A DNA stretch of 64,000 nucleotides, taken from positions 2,232,001 through 2,296,000 of the forward strand of contig NZ_AP025739.1 of NCBI RefSeq assembly GCF_003574315.2. Reading direction: 5' to 3'. Made by a program: the position numbers and the translations under genes. This DNA comes from Capsulimonas corticalis (GTDB lineage: Bacteria > Armatimonadota > Armatimonadia > Armatimonadales > Capsulimonadaceae). This document shows positions 40,620-50,430 of this stretch, in pieces. Numbering within the stretch: position 1 is the stretch's first letter; the number at the start of each line of letters is the position of its first letter. Under the pieces are notes generated by a model that was not told the DNA's origin, searched no databases, and saw nothing but the letters and a program-made list of their open reading frames with translations.

Positions 40620-41552
40620 GTGTGTATCCCGCTGGCCGGTCGTTGGGTATTTCGGCGCGCCCTGGCCCTTTGCCTCGCGCTCTGGGGAGCGCCACTTTGC
40701 GTGTGGGCTCAGGGCAACCCCGCCAATTTGTTTCACGACCTCCCCGGCCAGCCCGTGGCGCAGCGGCGGCTTTGGTCGAACAAATCGACCTCCAAATATC
40801 TCGTTCGCCTTTTCTGGGGCCGATTCCAAATTGTCATCAAGCCCCTGGAAACGAACGGCGATGACGCCTCACACTTATCCATCCTGGATGCCCACGGTCA
40901 CACAGTCAAGCAAATCACAGCGGATTTCTTGGACGAAGTCGGCCTGATCCAAATCACGGGGCGAAGCCCGAGCGAACTCTACGTTCGAGCGTCTCCCATG
41001 TCGAATACGCAATCGCTGGCTCGAACCTACTATTTCACGCAATCGCCCGCAGTTCACACACTGATGATTGCCGCAGGAGGCTTGGACGCCGTGCATCGCC
41101 TTGCGGGAGGACATATCGTCATAACCTCGGTGAACTGCGCGCCCATGGAGTGGCTGGAGGATCTTTCGCACGCGCAAGATCCCGCTGTCGTGATTGTGGG
41201 AGAAATGCAGGACGGCCGCTTCCATCTCAACTACTGTCGCTATCCGCAGGCATCCGTGCGGGTGGCGCTGGCTTACCGAAAAGAGCTTTTGACGAAGCCG
41301 CGCATGGGAGCGACGACCATTGGGCTGGGAGAAGCGATCGGTTATTATGCGAACTTCTGGACGATTGGACGCGGCGCGGAGGCGAGCGCTTGGCTGCGCC
41401 GGAATCTGCCGTCGGAGCGCTGGGAGAATTTTGCAGATGATTTGCCGGAAATCAATCAACGTCTGAAGCGTCTCTCGCAGCTCATTTGGAGAAATGACCG
41501 CCGCGATTACACGGTGAAGTCTCATGACCAGCCCTGGTGGCCGGACCGATAG
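40620..41552 (+). CDS. Exported protein of unknown function
   Basis: A 310-residue protein. The start is a GTG at 40620, followed by a signal peptide (MCIPLAGRWVFRRALALCLALWGAPLCVWA). The mature part has no family I recognise. It contains a mixed alpha/beta region with the segments FWGRFQIVIKPLETNGDDA, SQSLARTYYFTQSP-like aromatic stretches and a hydrophilic C-terminus rich in Arg and Trp. No clear ribosome site is visible, so the exact start is uncertain. It converges on the M56 protease gene with 12 bases between stops, so context gives no clue to its job. Confidence 0.55.
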   Translation: MCIPLAGRWVFRRALALCLALWGAPLCVWAQGNPANLFHDLPGQPVAQRRLWSNKSTSKYLVRLFWGRFQIVIKPLETNGDDASHLSILDAHGHTVKQITADFLDEVGLIQITGRSPSELYVRASPMSNTQSLARTYYFTQSPAVHTLMIAAGGLDAVHRLAGGHIVITSVNCAPMEWLEDLSHAQDPAVVIVGEMQDGRFHLNYCRYPQASVRVALAYRKELLTKPRMGATTIGLGEAIGYYANFWTIGRGAEASAWLRRNLPSERWENFADDLPEINQRLKRLSQLIWRNDRRDYTVKSHDQPWWPDR

Positions 41553-41564
41553 GAGGCGCTGGAG

Positions 41565-44006
41565 CTAACGAGAGCTGGATGCGATTTGCGTGGGCCGATA
41601 AATAATCTCCAACTGCTGCCCCTGACCGGCAATAGGCCAGGACTTCATGTTGAAAGTCTGCATCTGTAAGCCGAAGCTCGCGCCGCTTTCGCGAAGTTTC
41701 TCCATGACGTCGTGCGGCTCAGCAGCGCACATGGCTTCCACTGTCACTTTGTCGCCCTGAATTTGCATGGACGTTATCGTGATATCCGGAGCCAGCACCT
41801 GGGCCAGCGCCTCTTTCGTGAGAGAGTGCGGAGCAAAAGCCGCATTTGGCCGGAAGTTGTATTCGTCTGACTGGGATAACATCTCTCCATGAGAATCGAA
41901 GGCGGCGACGGAGATGCTGTAAAGATACCTTCGGTCGAATGGTGGGTTGGCGCCTGCAAGGTCGATCGTTTTATGAGTGTCCGAGGTGGGCTCGGTCAAT
42001 GAAGGGATAGAAACCGCTCGCCCGGTCTCCGAAGAAAACTGCCCCTCTTTAGAAAACTGTTGGAGCCATCCCATGATGATCATCTGATAGGTTGCCGCGC
42101 GGGGGTAAGCATCCCAGCGGACTTCCAGACGCTTGCCAATGAATAGCACCGGGGAAGGAGAATAAGACGACTGAAGTTTGAACGGCATGTGAAGGGCGAC
42201 GCGCGGCCGCACGATCGCTGCCGGCAGCACTCCGACGCGGCTCTCGCAAACGAAGCCGTATTGCAGTCGCGTTCCTCGGTCGTCCGAAATGGAGCCTGAG
42301 GTTGGTGGCCCAGGCGTTTGGAGCGTCGCTGGGGAGTGCAGCTTGGAAGATGTCAGCGTATTGAGTTCCTCAGGACTGTATCCCCGCGATACCTGGCTGC
42401 AGATTCCGCGATAGGCAGGAAGATAGTAGCATCCATCCTTGTCTGTCGTGATATAGGAATAATTGAGCTCCGTGGCGTCCTGCTGTCGCAGGTGACCTGT
42501 GGAGTAACAGGTGACGCCTGTGATGATACGCAGACCTGCGACAGGCGTTCCGTCCTCGTATTCGACCCGTCCCCCTATGATGACGGGCGCATCATGCAGC
42601 GCTCGTGTGGTGAGTTCATCGCCATGGCGGGTATCTCCATGCTGCTGGAGCCAGGAGCCAAGAAGATATTCGGCATAGAAAAAGCGGGGATGTTGGGCGA
42701 GTATTTGCTCCAGCTGTTTTCTTTGGGAAAGCGGCGGCCCTTGTTTGCCGTACGTCGTTTCGCGGAACGGAATGCTTTTTACGAGCGCTTGATCCGAATC
42801 CGGAATCTGGACGTTTGGAGCGGGGCGCTGAAATGGCGAGGGATGTTCAAGCTGTAGGACTCGGACCGGCCGCACCGACCAGCCTTGCTGCTTGGCCCAC
42901 TCAAAATGGGAAGCGTCCACACCGGAGCCCAGCAGAAGCACGCTGAACGCGGCTGCCGTAAGGACCCCGGCGGTGACGCCGAGGCGCAGCCGGCGTGTGA
43001 GCGCCTGGGCCGGCTGTAAAGATGTCGATAGAATGCGCTGGATGCGTCGGCCGACGGCGGATCGGAAGGGGACGACGCCCGCGCTAAGGGTCTGCTGGAC
43101 GAGGGATGGCTGACGCCGCTCGGCCAGGGTCAGCAGGACGTTGGCGTATTCACGGGATGGGCAGTCATGCTCCAAGACGGCGAGATCGCAGGCGTCTTCA
43201 CTGATATGCTCTATTTGGCGGCGCAGAATCCAGAGCAATGGCTGTGGCCAGAGAAGAACGCAGAGCAAATGTGCGGCGAGATTCCAGGCGCAGTCGCGCC
43301 GGCTGAGATGGGCCAGCTCGTGCGCGAGCACGGCGCGCTGCTCGGTGGCGCTGGAGTTCTGCACGAATTCTTGCGGCAGAAAGATCGCGGGGCGCAGCGC
43401 GCCTGCGAGGAATGGGCTCGCGACGGACTTGTGGGTATAGAGTTGGGGCGGATGCGGAGTGAGCGCGCTGAGAGTTTCCCTAATCGGCCCGGAGGTGATT
43501 GCCGTGGCCCCACGGCGTAGGCGCAGGAGAGATATCTGACAGAGCGCGATCCAGATCATTCGCAGCACGCCTCCGATCACCCAGACCAAGGCCAGGGTTT
43601 CCAGAACAATGCTCGTTGGGGAGAGCGGCAAAGGGATGAGAGGAGTCTGGTCGGCAGGGGAAATCGGACCCGATGCTGCCGAAGCGTCCAGAGGGATCGT
43701 GATGGAGTGCGTGGGAATGGGATAAGAAGCCGGCGATGGAGGCGCTGCCTGTGTTTCGCTTATGGCGGGAGTTGAGGGGAGCGGCACGGTCCAGAATGGC
43801 GGCAGGAAACTGATGACCGGCGCGGCGAGTGCGACTGCCGCCACGCCTGCCAGGAAGCAGCGCCCCATCAACGTTCGTAGGACGGGACTCTGTCGGCGCG
43901 CGCCCCAGAGCGTCGCCAGAGACAGAAGGAGCAGGACGCCCGATTGCAGCCATACGACAATGGCGCTCTGGGCGAAAGCGGTCAGCGTGTGTGTGAAGGC
44001 GATCAT
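41565..44006 (-). CDS. M56 (BlaR1/MecR1-like) membrane metalloprotease with C-terminal extension
   Basis: An 813-residue protein. Hydrophobic helices (residues about 12-35, 50-70, 130-160 and 245-262) surround a zinc-protease motif HELAH at 229-233 with the third ligand in HISED (Glu270). A further transmembrane helix (about 355-375) is followed by a long extracytoplasmic part: a carboxypeptidase-regulatory-like beta domain (VIIGGRVEYEDGTPVAGLRI) and beta-rich repeats without a penicillin-binding SxxK/SxN motif. BlaR1-type proteins sense a signal outside and cleave a BlaI repressor inside. No blaI-like gene is adjacent. GAGGTAG just upstream of the ATG lies inside an inverted repeat (44010-44047). 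Confidence 0.87.
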   Translation of the reverse strand: MIAFTHTLTAFAQSAIVVWLQSGVLLLLSLATLWGARRQSPVLRTLMGRCFLAGVAAVALAAPVISFLPPFWTVPLPSTPAISETQAAPPSPASYPIPTHSITIPLDASAASGPISPADQTPLIPLPLSPTSIVLETLALVWVIGGVLRMIWIALCQISLLRLRRGATAITSGPIRETLSALTPHPPQLYTHKSVASPFLAGALRPAIFLPQEFVQNSSATEQRAVLAHELAHLSRRDCAWNLAAHLLCVLLWPQPLLWILRRQIEHISEDACDLAVLEHDCPSREYANVLLTLAERRQPSLVQQTLSAGVVPFRSAVGRRIQRILSTSLQPAQALTRRLRLGVTAGVLTAAAFSVLLLGSGVDASHFEWAKQQGWSVRPVRVLQLEHPSPFQRPAPNVQIPDSDQALVKSIPFRETTYGKQGPPLSQRKQLEQILAQHPRFFYAEYLLGSWLQQHGDTRHGDELTTRALHDAPVIIGGRVEYEDGTPVAGLRIITGVTCYSTGHLRQQDATELNYSYITTDKDGCYYLPAYRGICSQVSRGYSPEELNTLTSSKLHSPATLQTPGPPTSGSISDDRGTRLQYGFVCESRVGVLPAAIVRPRVALHMPFKLQSSYSPSPVLFIGKRLEVRWDAYPRAATYQMIIMGWLQQFSKEGQFSSETGRAVSIPSLTEPTSDTHKTIDLAGANPPFDRRYLYSISVAAFDSHGEMLSQSDEYNFRPNAAFAPHSLTKEALAQVLAPDITITSMQIQGDKVTVEAMCAAEPHDVMEKLRESGASFGLQMQTFNMKSWPIAGQGQQLEIIYRPTQIASSSR

Positions 44007-44009
44007 GAT

Positions 44010-44047
44010 CTACCTCGGTAAACGTTGACTTGAGTTTACCAAGGTAG
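44010..44047. promoter_or_regulatory. Inverted repeat overlapping the ribosome site of the M56 protease gene
   Basis: CTACCTCGGTAAAC (44010-44023) and GTTTACCAAGGTAG (44034-44047) match at 13 of 14 positions after reverse-complementing, separated by 10 bases. On the minus strand the inner copy contains GAGGTAG three bases before the ATG. A BlaI/MecI-type repressor site or a translational hairpin are both possible. Confidence 0.65.
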
Positions 44048-44217
44048 ACGATAAATGTCAAGCGCCGTTTTCACAATCTCTGAAGCTCATTAGCCTTTCC
44101 TTGCTCACATCGGTTAAATGCCATAGAAACATTTCACGGATTCCCACGTCTATAAAATTAGGAGAGCATGGAAATCGTCGCTCTGCTTTCTCACGCCTTC
44201 TGCAAGGAAAAACATTT

Positions 44218-44925
44218 ATGAAACACAGCCGTCCAACGTTGCGAGGGTTTACGCTGATCGAGCTCCTCGTCGTCATAGCCATCATTGCGATTCTCGCCGC
44301 GATTTTGTTTCCGGTCTTCGCCAAAGCGCGGGAAAAGGCGCGGCAGACGGCGTGCATCAGCAACACCAAACAACTGGGGCTGGCGTTTGTCCAGTATGTT
44401 CAAGACAACGACGAGGCGCTGCCGGCGTCCGGTGGCGGCACGGACCCCGCCGCGCCGGCGTGTACGATCGTTGCCTCGCCAAGCTGGGTGCTGGCTGAGC
44501 ATATCCTGAATACGACATCCGCCTGTCCGTCCAATCAACTACCTGTGCAAAACGGAGCGCTCTATCCCTATGTCAAGAGCGCGCAGGTGTACAAATGCCC
44601 GTCGGACTCGAACGCCGACGGCGATACGATCAGCTACACGATGAACTCCCGCCTGAGCGGAATGACCGACGCGTCCGTACAGGCTCCCTCGGGATGTATT
44701 CTTCTGGTGGATGAAAATACGGTCACGGGGCTGGGACACGTGCTGGACAACGGCAACTTCGCCGCGCCGACGACCGATCTTGCAAGCGGCGCCCCGAACT
44801 GGAACGATCTGCCGACTAACCGCCATACCGACGGCGCGGTGTTTTCGTTTTATGACGGGCATAGCAAGTGGATGCGGCCGGAGCGTCTAAAGTCGGCGAA
44901 CTTTGACCCGGCGGCGAACCCGTAG
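44218..44925 (+). CDS. DUF1559-type prepilin-like protein (type II/IV pseudopilin)
   Basis: A 235-residue protein with a class III prepilin signal: [20 protein letters not shown], cut after the Gly and followed by a long hydrophobic helix ([22 protein letters not shown]). The C-terminal H-X9-DG-type motif is present ([18 protein letters not shown]). This is the DUF1559 family, very abundant in Planctomycetes and Armatimonadota. Assembly would need a PilD-like peptidase and type II or IV machinery, none of which is in the window. AAGGAAAA precedes the ATG at 44218. It converges on the 905-aa paralogue gene. Confidence 0.92.
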   Translation: MKHSRPTLRGFTLIELLVVIAIIAILAAILFPVFAKAREKARQTACISNTKQLGLAFVQYVQDNDEALPASGGGTDPAAPACTIVASPSWVLAEHILNTTSACPSNQLPVQNGALYPYVKSAQVYKCPSDSNADGDTISYTMNSRLSGMTDASVQAPSGCILLVDENTVTGLGHVLDNGNFAAPTTDLASGAPNWNDLPTNRHTDGAVFSFYDGHSKWMRPERLKSANFDPAANP

Positions 44926-44949
44926 CGATGTGCGCCGCTTACGAGTGGG

Positions 44950-47667
44950 TCAGGGCGTTTTTGCGGGGAGGGCGCTCTTTTCCGATCGTTTGCGCTTGGC
45001 AAGGGCGCTGAACGGATCGCCGTGGCTGTCGATGGTGAAATCCAGGACGAATCCATCCCAGCCCGGCTCCAGGGCGTTGACGGCGGCGATGAGCTGTTCG
45101 CGGGATTGATCCGACCAGAATACTGGAATGACGATATTCGTGCGCCAGCGCCGATGCGCGTACTGCGCCGGCGGCGTTGGCTTCTCGCTCAGCGTCGTTC
45201 TGGGCTTTGGTCTGTGCGGATCCAGCGACCGGGGATCGCTCCAGAGGCCATACCAGGTTGGCGTCTGGAACGGCGGCTCGGTTCGCAGGAACAGATTCGG
45301 CGGCGGCGATCCGGTTTCTCTTACCGATGACAGCAGTGTTTGCAGGAACGCCGAGCGCGTATTCACCAGAAGCGCGGTCCAGTCGTCATGGACGGAGCTG
45401 AGGGACGCCTGATTCGCGAATTCGGGGACGGATTGATTCATGGGCTCCTGGGCATAGTAGGACATCGTCTCGAAATCCACCGGATCAACATGGTCGCGCC
45501 GCAGCAGCGCGAGCCGCAATGTCGGGGTATATCCCATCCCTGCGCCGCGCTGATCGGCTTCGTAGTCCGGCGCCGATGCGTTGGAGAGGGCGATGTCGGT
45601 CACCCCGGGAGTAGCCGCCAGCCGCCGCAGCAGAGTCGTCAGAGTATCCTGAACTATCGGCGACGCCGGTGAGACGCGCAGGTTCGTATTCGGAGAAGCG
45701 GCGATGTCCGGCAGCAGATATTGGTAGAACTCGTCCGGCGCGATTTTGTTGTTCCACGCCGTTTCCTGAATGGAGTTCTCGCCGAGAATGGTCAGGTCCT
45801 GCGCGTCCAGAGGCGCATCCGCGCCCCAGTTCAGCGCGTTCACGTGCGGGATGATCGCGATCCCGCTTCCCTTGGTTTTGGCGATCGCGGCTTCCAGGAG
45901 ATTGGGCTTGCCGTCGAGATGGCTTTTCCCGCCGGAGAACACATCCAGCCAAAGCTGGTTGAGGCCGATCCGCTTCATGACGGCGATTATCCTGTCCAGA
46001 GATTTGACGCTGTCGGGGCGGACGAGCACGGCGCGGCGAGCGAAAGAAACGGCGGCCTCCGCGAGAACGGGCTTGGGCGCGCGGCTCGCGGGAGCGCCGA
46101 TCTCCGGGTCTTCCTCGAACGCTTCCTGCGCTTTCTTCATCGCCGCCGCGAACGTGATCGTGTCGGCGTGGTATTTCTTGAGCATCTCCGCCCGGCCGGA
46201 CGCTTGCAGCAGACCGTTCGGCTGAAGGTAACCGTCTAAAACGACAACGCCGTCGATGGATGGGGAGGTCAGCGAAATCGAGGGAGAGAGCGATAGGTCG
46301 ATCGGAAGATCCGTCGTCAGCCGGGTTCCATTTCCGGGCGTGATGGCGTTGTTGTTTTTCTGAACCGCCTTGCGAACAAAATCCTGCTGCTCGGGCGACA
46401 TCTTCTCCAGGGGTGTGGTGATCGACTGGGCCGATCCATTCAGCGCGGAGAACTCGGTCTGCTGGGAGCCGGTCAGGGCGAAGTCGCTGATGGCGGGCGG
46501 CTGGTCGGCGAGATGATGCGTTTCGGACATTCGATCGTTGGCGTCCACGATCGCCTGCCGGCGGCCCATATCCGTCTCCAGCAGGAAACGTGTGATGATT
46601 GACTGGCGCGTTCCGAGCCCCAGCCGGTCGTTGGTGAGGACATAGGCCGGCCCGACCTGGCGATACGTTCCTCGGACACAGAGCGCGACGGCCTTCAGGA
46701 AATCCCGGGCGCGTCCGGATCGTGGTCCGAGGATCGTGACGCTTTGCGTTTCATAGCGCCGGTCCGCGTAAAGCTCGATCCGTGTCGCAAGTCCGATTCG
46801 CGTGATCAGGTCCTGCACGGTCTTGACGCCGCTCAAATCCACGACCGCGCCAAGTTCGTCGCGGTCGTAATCGAGATCCGAATCCTTCAGAACGTTCGGC
46901 GCGGCGCTGCGCAGCGTCACTCCGTAGATCGTGTCTGGGGCCGGCTGCCATGGCGGGACTTGGCTTGCCTGATAGTACCTGCCGCCGGCCGGCGGCGATA
47001 TTCCGTATTTTGCGTTTGGCTGCCCCGCCACCGAGATCGCGTAATTGGTGCGGTGCGACAGCCGCAGACGCGCCGACGCGGCGTTCTCGCGCGACAGCGT
47101 CGGATCTTTCTCCTCCTCCGCGCCGCTTCCCTGAGGAAACAATGTGATCGGCGTGATGGGAAAGATATCGGTAAAGAGCTGGCGCTGCTCGTCCGTCGTC
47201 AGATCGGAAAGCCCAATTCCTTCCGGGCCGCCGAGCATTCGCCACTGACTATCGTCGAGCATAGACACCAGCAGCTGGAATGCGTCGGAGGCGGGCGTGT
47301 CGGCGAAAGGATCCTGCGCTTTGGGGCTTGTGTTGAGCACGGTCATCGTCGCCGGAGCGATCGCCGTGACATCGTGGAAGTCACGAACAATGCAGCCGAA
47401 CTCCTCGCCGATGCGCCGGACCCGGTCTTCGGGAGCGGGCGGAGCCGCGTCCTTCGGCAGCGATATCTGCTCCGCGCCGACAATGAGATAGATGTCCGAC
47501 CTCGGCGGCTCGGACGCCGCCAGCGCCTGCGCCAGCGTCAAATGGCGTTCGCCAATGGTAAATCCTCCCTCTTCGTCGATACTGATAGCGTCTGCGTGAA
47601 CGGGAATGGACGGAAACGTGAGCAAGAGGAGCGCGGCGCCGAGATGGAGCGCAGATCGTGGACGCAT
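44950..47667 (-). CDS. Large exported protein, third of three tandem paralogues (STN-like plus GHL10-like)
   Basis: A 905-residue protein with a signal peptide (MRPRSALHLGAALLLLTFPSIPVHA). The layout is as in its two upstream paralogues: an N-terminal region with the LSDLTTDEQRQLFTDIFP motif, and an STN-like segment (DLSGVKTVQDLITRIGLAT, ELYADRRYE, GTYRQVGPAYVLTND). A C-terminal TIM-barrel-like part begins AVLVRPDSVKSLDRIIAVMK, then has IGLNQLWLDVFSGG, GYTPTLRLALLRRDHVDPVD and PGWDGFVLDF. The last two blocks resemble GHL10/COG1649 proteins. No similarity to a characterised enzyme is evident. The gap after the second paralogue is 24 bases, so all three are one operon. It is the most diverged copy in its central linker. 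Confidence 0.7.
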   Translation of the reverse strand: MRPRSALHLGAALLLLTFPSIPVHADAISIDEEGGFTIGERHLTLAQALAASEPPRSDIYLIVGAEQISLPKDAAPPAPEDRVRRIGEEFGCIVRDFHDVTAIAPATMTVLNTSPKAQDPFADTPASDAFQLLVSMLDDSQWRMLGGPEGIGLSDLTTDEQRQLFTDIFPITPITLFPQGSGAEEEKDPTLSRENAASARLRLSHRTNYAISVAGQPNAKYGISPPAGGRYYQASQVPPWQPAPDTIYGVTLRSAAPNVLKDSDLDYDRDELGAVVDLSGVKTVQDLITRIGLATRIELYADRRYETQSVTILGPRSGRARDFLKAVALCVRGTYRQVGPAYVLTNDRLGLGTRQSIITRFLLETDMGRRQAIVDANDRMSETHHLADQPPAISDFALTGSQQTEFSALNGSAQSITTPLEKMSPEQQDFVRKAVQKNNNAITPGNGTRLTTDLPIDLSLSPSISLTSPSIDGVVVLDGYLQPNGLLQASGRAEMLKKYHADTITFAAAMKKAQEAFEEDPEIGAPASRAPKPVLAEAAVSFARRAVLVRPDSVKSLDRIIAVMKRIGLNQLWLDVFSGGKSHLDGKPNLLEAAIAKTKGSGIAIIPHVNALNWGADAPLDAQDLTILGENSIQETAWNNKIAPDEFYQYLLPDIAASPNTNLRVSPASPIVQDTLTTLLRRLAATPGVTDIALSNASAPDYEADQRGAGMGYTPTLRLALLRRDHVDPVDFETMSYYAQEPMNQSVPEFANQASLSSVHDDWTALLVNTRSAFLQTLLSSVRETGSPPPNLFLRTEPPFQTPTWYGLWSDPRSLDPHRPKPRTTLSEKPTPPAQYAHRRWRTNIVIPVFWSDQSREQLIAAVNALEPGWDGFVLDFTIDSHGDPFSALAKRKRSEKSALPAKTP

Positions 47668-47691
47668 GGCTGTCTTTCTGTATGGGCGACG

Positions 47692-50430
47692 CTAATCCTT
47701 CGCCGTCAAGCTTTTCTCAAGATGATCGAGAGCGTCCACATCGCTCTCCGGGCTGTTCAGGTCGATCACAAACCCATTCCAGCCGGCTCCAATGTTCTTG
47801 ATCGTATCGGCCATGGCCTGCCGTGTTTGGAAACCCCATATCGGCAGGATGGCGATCGCGGTCGTGGTTTGCGCCCGGGCCTCCTGCTCGACGGCGGCTG
47901 GGGTTCCTTCTTCCCAGGAATGCTTTGTGGCGTGAGGAATCGGCGCCGCCGGATTCCGCCAGAGGCCGTACCATCCCTGGACCCAGGATGCTCCCTGAGA
48001 GCAAACCATCAGCCCCGTGGACTGCCCCGCGCTGGACTGGGCGGCGGCAAGCAGATTCTTCAGAAAGTTCGTCGCGATTTGCGTTCGGTATTCGTTCCAC
48101 TTGACTGAGACGGCGCTTTGGACCTCCCAATCATGGAACTCGGGAATGCGCCACTGGTTGACGGGCGAATTGATGTAAACCTCACCATCCAAATCGATCG
48201 GATCGACATGATTGGCTCGCAGGAAGGCCAGCCTCGCCGCCTCGGTATATCCCAGTATGTACCCCGAGCCAGTGTCGTTATCGCCAGAAGCGAGAGAATA
48301 ACCCGGCGGCATCTGCCCTGATACGACGATCGTGGGGATGTTTGGGGTGGAGGCGAGGCGCGAAACGAAGGATACGAGCGTTCGAGACACGGCGGAACTC
48401 GCGGGATCGACGTATAAATCCGTCGGCTGCGGCTGCTTGTCGGCTTCCTCCGGCGACATCCCCTGATAGGCGACCTTCTCAAATCTCTGCCGCCAGGCAG
48501 CGGCCTGCGCGGAGTTTTCGCCGGACATCGTCAAATCTTGCAGATCCGCAGGCGCGTTGGATCCCCAGTTCAGCGGCGTGATCATCGGCAGCACCGTGAT
48601 TCCCATTCCCTTCGCCTTCGCGCGCGCCGCGGCGAAGAGATTGGGTTTGTCGTCCAGATGACTTTGGCCGCTGGAGAAAACATCGAGCCAGAGCTGATTG
48701 AAGCCGATCGCGTGCATTTGATCGATCATCTTGTTCAAGTCCGCGACGGTTTGCGGCCGGGCGATCACCCCGCGCACGGGGAACGGAGCAAAGATCGCCG
48801 CGAAATTTGGTTTGGGCGGCGCCGGCGAGGGCGGCGGCTTCACATCTGTCGCGGGAGTGGCTTCGGGCGTCTCGGCGCTGCGCTTCTGGTTCAATTCGTT
48901 GATCAGCTTGGTGGAGGGCTTCAGCAGACCGGTTCGGCCCAGGTAATCGTCCAAAACGATCGGTCCCGGGATGGCCGGCGTGGACATCACAACCGTCGTG
49001 TTGAGCCAGAGTGATAAGGGACGGGAAGCCGTAAGCCGCATCGGAGTGGAATTCCCTCCATTGATTTGAACATTGGCGTTCCACTTCTGAATCAAATCCT
49101 TCGCGAGCGCCTGCTGGCTTGGCGTCAATTGATCCAGCGGGGCCGTGAACGTGATGTCGTTTCCGGGATAATCTCCGCTTTGCTTACGCGCCTGCGTCTT
49201 TTGGTCGTCGGTCATGGAAAGACCTTCGTCAAACTGATTGTTGTCCAGTCCCTTCTGTGTCTGATACGCCCGATCGCCCGCCGCGTCGATGGCGTTCTTT
49301 CGCGCCATTTCGGCTGTCTGCGCGAAGCGAATCAGGGTGACTTGACTGGCTCCCGCGCCAATCCGCGCATTTGTGAGCACATACGCCGGGCCGATTTTGC
49401 GGTATGTCCCGCGAACGCAGAGCGCCAGGGCTTGCAGCAAATCCCGGGCGCGGGCGGTGGACGGGCCGCGCAGCAGTACATTTTGCTTCTCATAGCGCCG
49501 GTCGGCGTAAAGCTCGATGTGCGTGGCGACTCCGATTCGCGTGACGAGATCGCCGACGGTTTTGATTCCCGTCAGATCGATTGCCGCTGTCAGCGGCGCG
49601 GCGTCGTAATCCAGGTCCGATTCCTTGGGGGTGTTGGGAACGGTGGCGCGCAGCGGTACGCCGTAGAGCTTGGTGACCCCGTCGTCGTTCCCAGTGATAT
49701 TCATGGCGGTGTAATTCAATTCGCCATTCGACGGCGCGTCCGCGATCAGCGAGGAATTGTCCTTGCCTTCGATCGGCAGCCCCATCCGAACGCGCTGCCC
49801 GATCCGCAGTTTCGCGCGCTGGAGATCGTCGGCCGTCAGCTTCGGGGAAGAGGACGTGTCGCCGCCGGTCAATCCGCCGGTTCGAGGCGCGAGGAGCACA
49901 GAGTCGATGGGGAAGATGGCGAGGAAAAGGTTCTTCTGATCGTCGGTCGTCAAATCCGACACCCCTATGCCGACTTTTCCTGTGATCAGCTTCCACTGTC
50001 CTTCGTCCAGGCTTCCCAGCAGCATTTTGAACGAATCGGTCGGCGGCATTCCATCAAAGGGGTTGGGTTTGCCGGGATCGGCGTTAAACACCGTCATGGT
50101 CGGCGGCGCAATGGCCGTCACGCCATGAAAGTCCTGCGCAAGATAGCCATAAGCCGCCGCGACCAATGGCGCTCGGGTGTCGGGATCCAGAAGCGGCGTA
50201 CTCGCGGAGCCTGGAACGGCGTCGGCGCCGACAGCGAGCGCCACATCCGTGTCGGACGGCGACGCTTGCAGCAGCGCCTGCGCCAGCGTGGGCGGGCCGG
50301 ACGGCGCGGCCTGGCCGGCGACTGCGGCTTGGGTCTGCTCCGTCGCGGGGGGCGGGGCGTCCGCGTAAGCCATGGAATTCCAACCGAGCAGGGCCGCGCA
50401 CGCGATGAGCCAGGTGTGTCGATCGATCAT
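47692..50430 (-). CDS. Large exported protein, second of three tandem paralogues (STN-like plus GHL10-like)
   Basis: A 912-residue paralogue. After a signal peptide (MIDRHTWLIACAALLGWNSMAYA) it shares VGADAV, the QDFHGVTAIAPPTMTVFN block, the GIGVSDLTTDDQKNLFLAIFP motif and an STN-like segment (IDLTGIKTVGDLVTRIGVAT, ELYADRRYEKQNVLL, GTYRKIGPAYVLTN). The C-terminal part has GFNQLWLDVFSSGQSHLDD, GYTEAARLAFLRANHVDPID and GWNGFVIDL. Its ATG overlaps the stop of the first paralogue by 4 bases (ATGA), so translation is coupled. A Pro-rich linker separates the two halves. Which residues would be catalytic, if any, is unclear: HVDP(V/I)D and the final GW(D/N)GF-(L/I)D are invariant among the three copies. 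Confidence 0.7.
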   Translation of the reverse strand: MIDRHTWLIACAALLGWNSMAYADAPPPATEQTQAAVAGQAAPSGPPTLAQALLQASPSDTDVALAVGADAVPGSASTPLLDPDTRAPLVAAAYGYLAQDFHGVTAIAPPTMTVFNADPGKPNPFDGMPPTDSFKMLLGSLDEGQWKLITGKVGIGVSDLTTDDQKNLFLAIFPIDSVLLAPRTGGLTGGDTSSSPKLTADDLQRAKLRIGQRVRMGLPIEGKDNSSLIADAPSNGELNYTAMNITGNDDGVTKLYGVPLRATVPNTPKESDLDYDAAPLTAAIDLTGIKTVGDLVTRIGVATHIELYADRRYEKQNVLLRGPSTARARDLLQALALCVRGTYRKIGPAYVLTNARIGAGASQVTLIRFAQTAEMARKNAIDAAGDRAYQTQKGLDNNQFDEGLSMTDDQKTQARKQSGDYPGNDITFTAPLDQLTPSQQALAKDLIQKWNANVQINGGNSTPMRLTASRPLSLWLNTTVVMSTPAIPGPIVLDDYLGRTGLLKPSTKLINELNQKRSAETPEATPATDVKPPPSPAPPKPNFAAIFAPFPVRGVIARPQTVADLNKMIDQMHAIGFNQLWLDVFSSGQSHLDDKPNLFAAARAKAKGMGITVLPMITPLNWGSNAPADLQDLTMSGENSAQAAAWRQRFEKVAYQGMSPEEADKQPQPTDLYVDPASSAVSRTLVSFVSRLASTPNIPTIVVSGQMPPGYSLASGDNDTGSGYILGYTEAARLAFLRANHVDPIDLDGEVYINSPVNQWRIPEFHDWEVQSAVSVKWNEYRTQIATNFLKNLLAAAQSSAGQSTGLMVCSQGASWVQGWYGLWRNPAAPIPHATKHSWEEGTPAAVEQEARAQTTTAIAILPIWGFQTRQAMADTIKNIGAGWNGFVIDLNSPESDVDALDHLEKSLTAKD

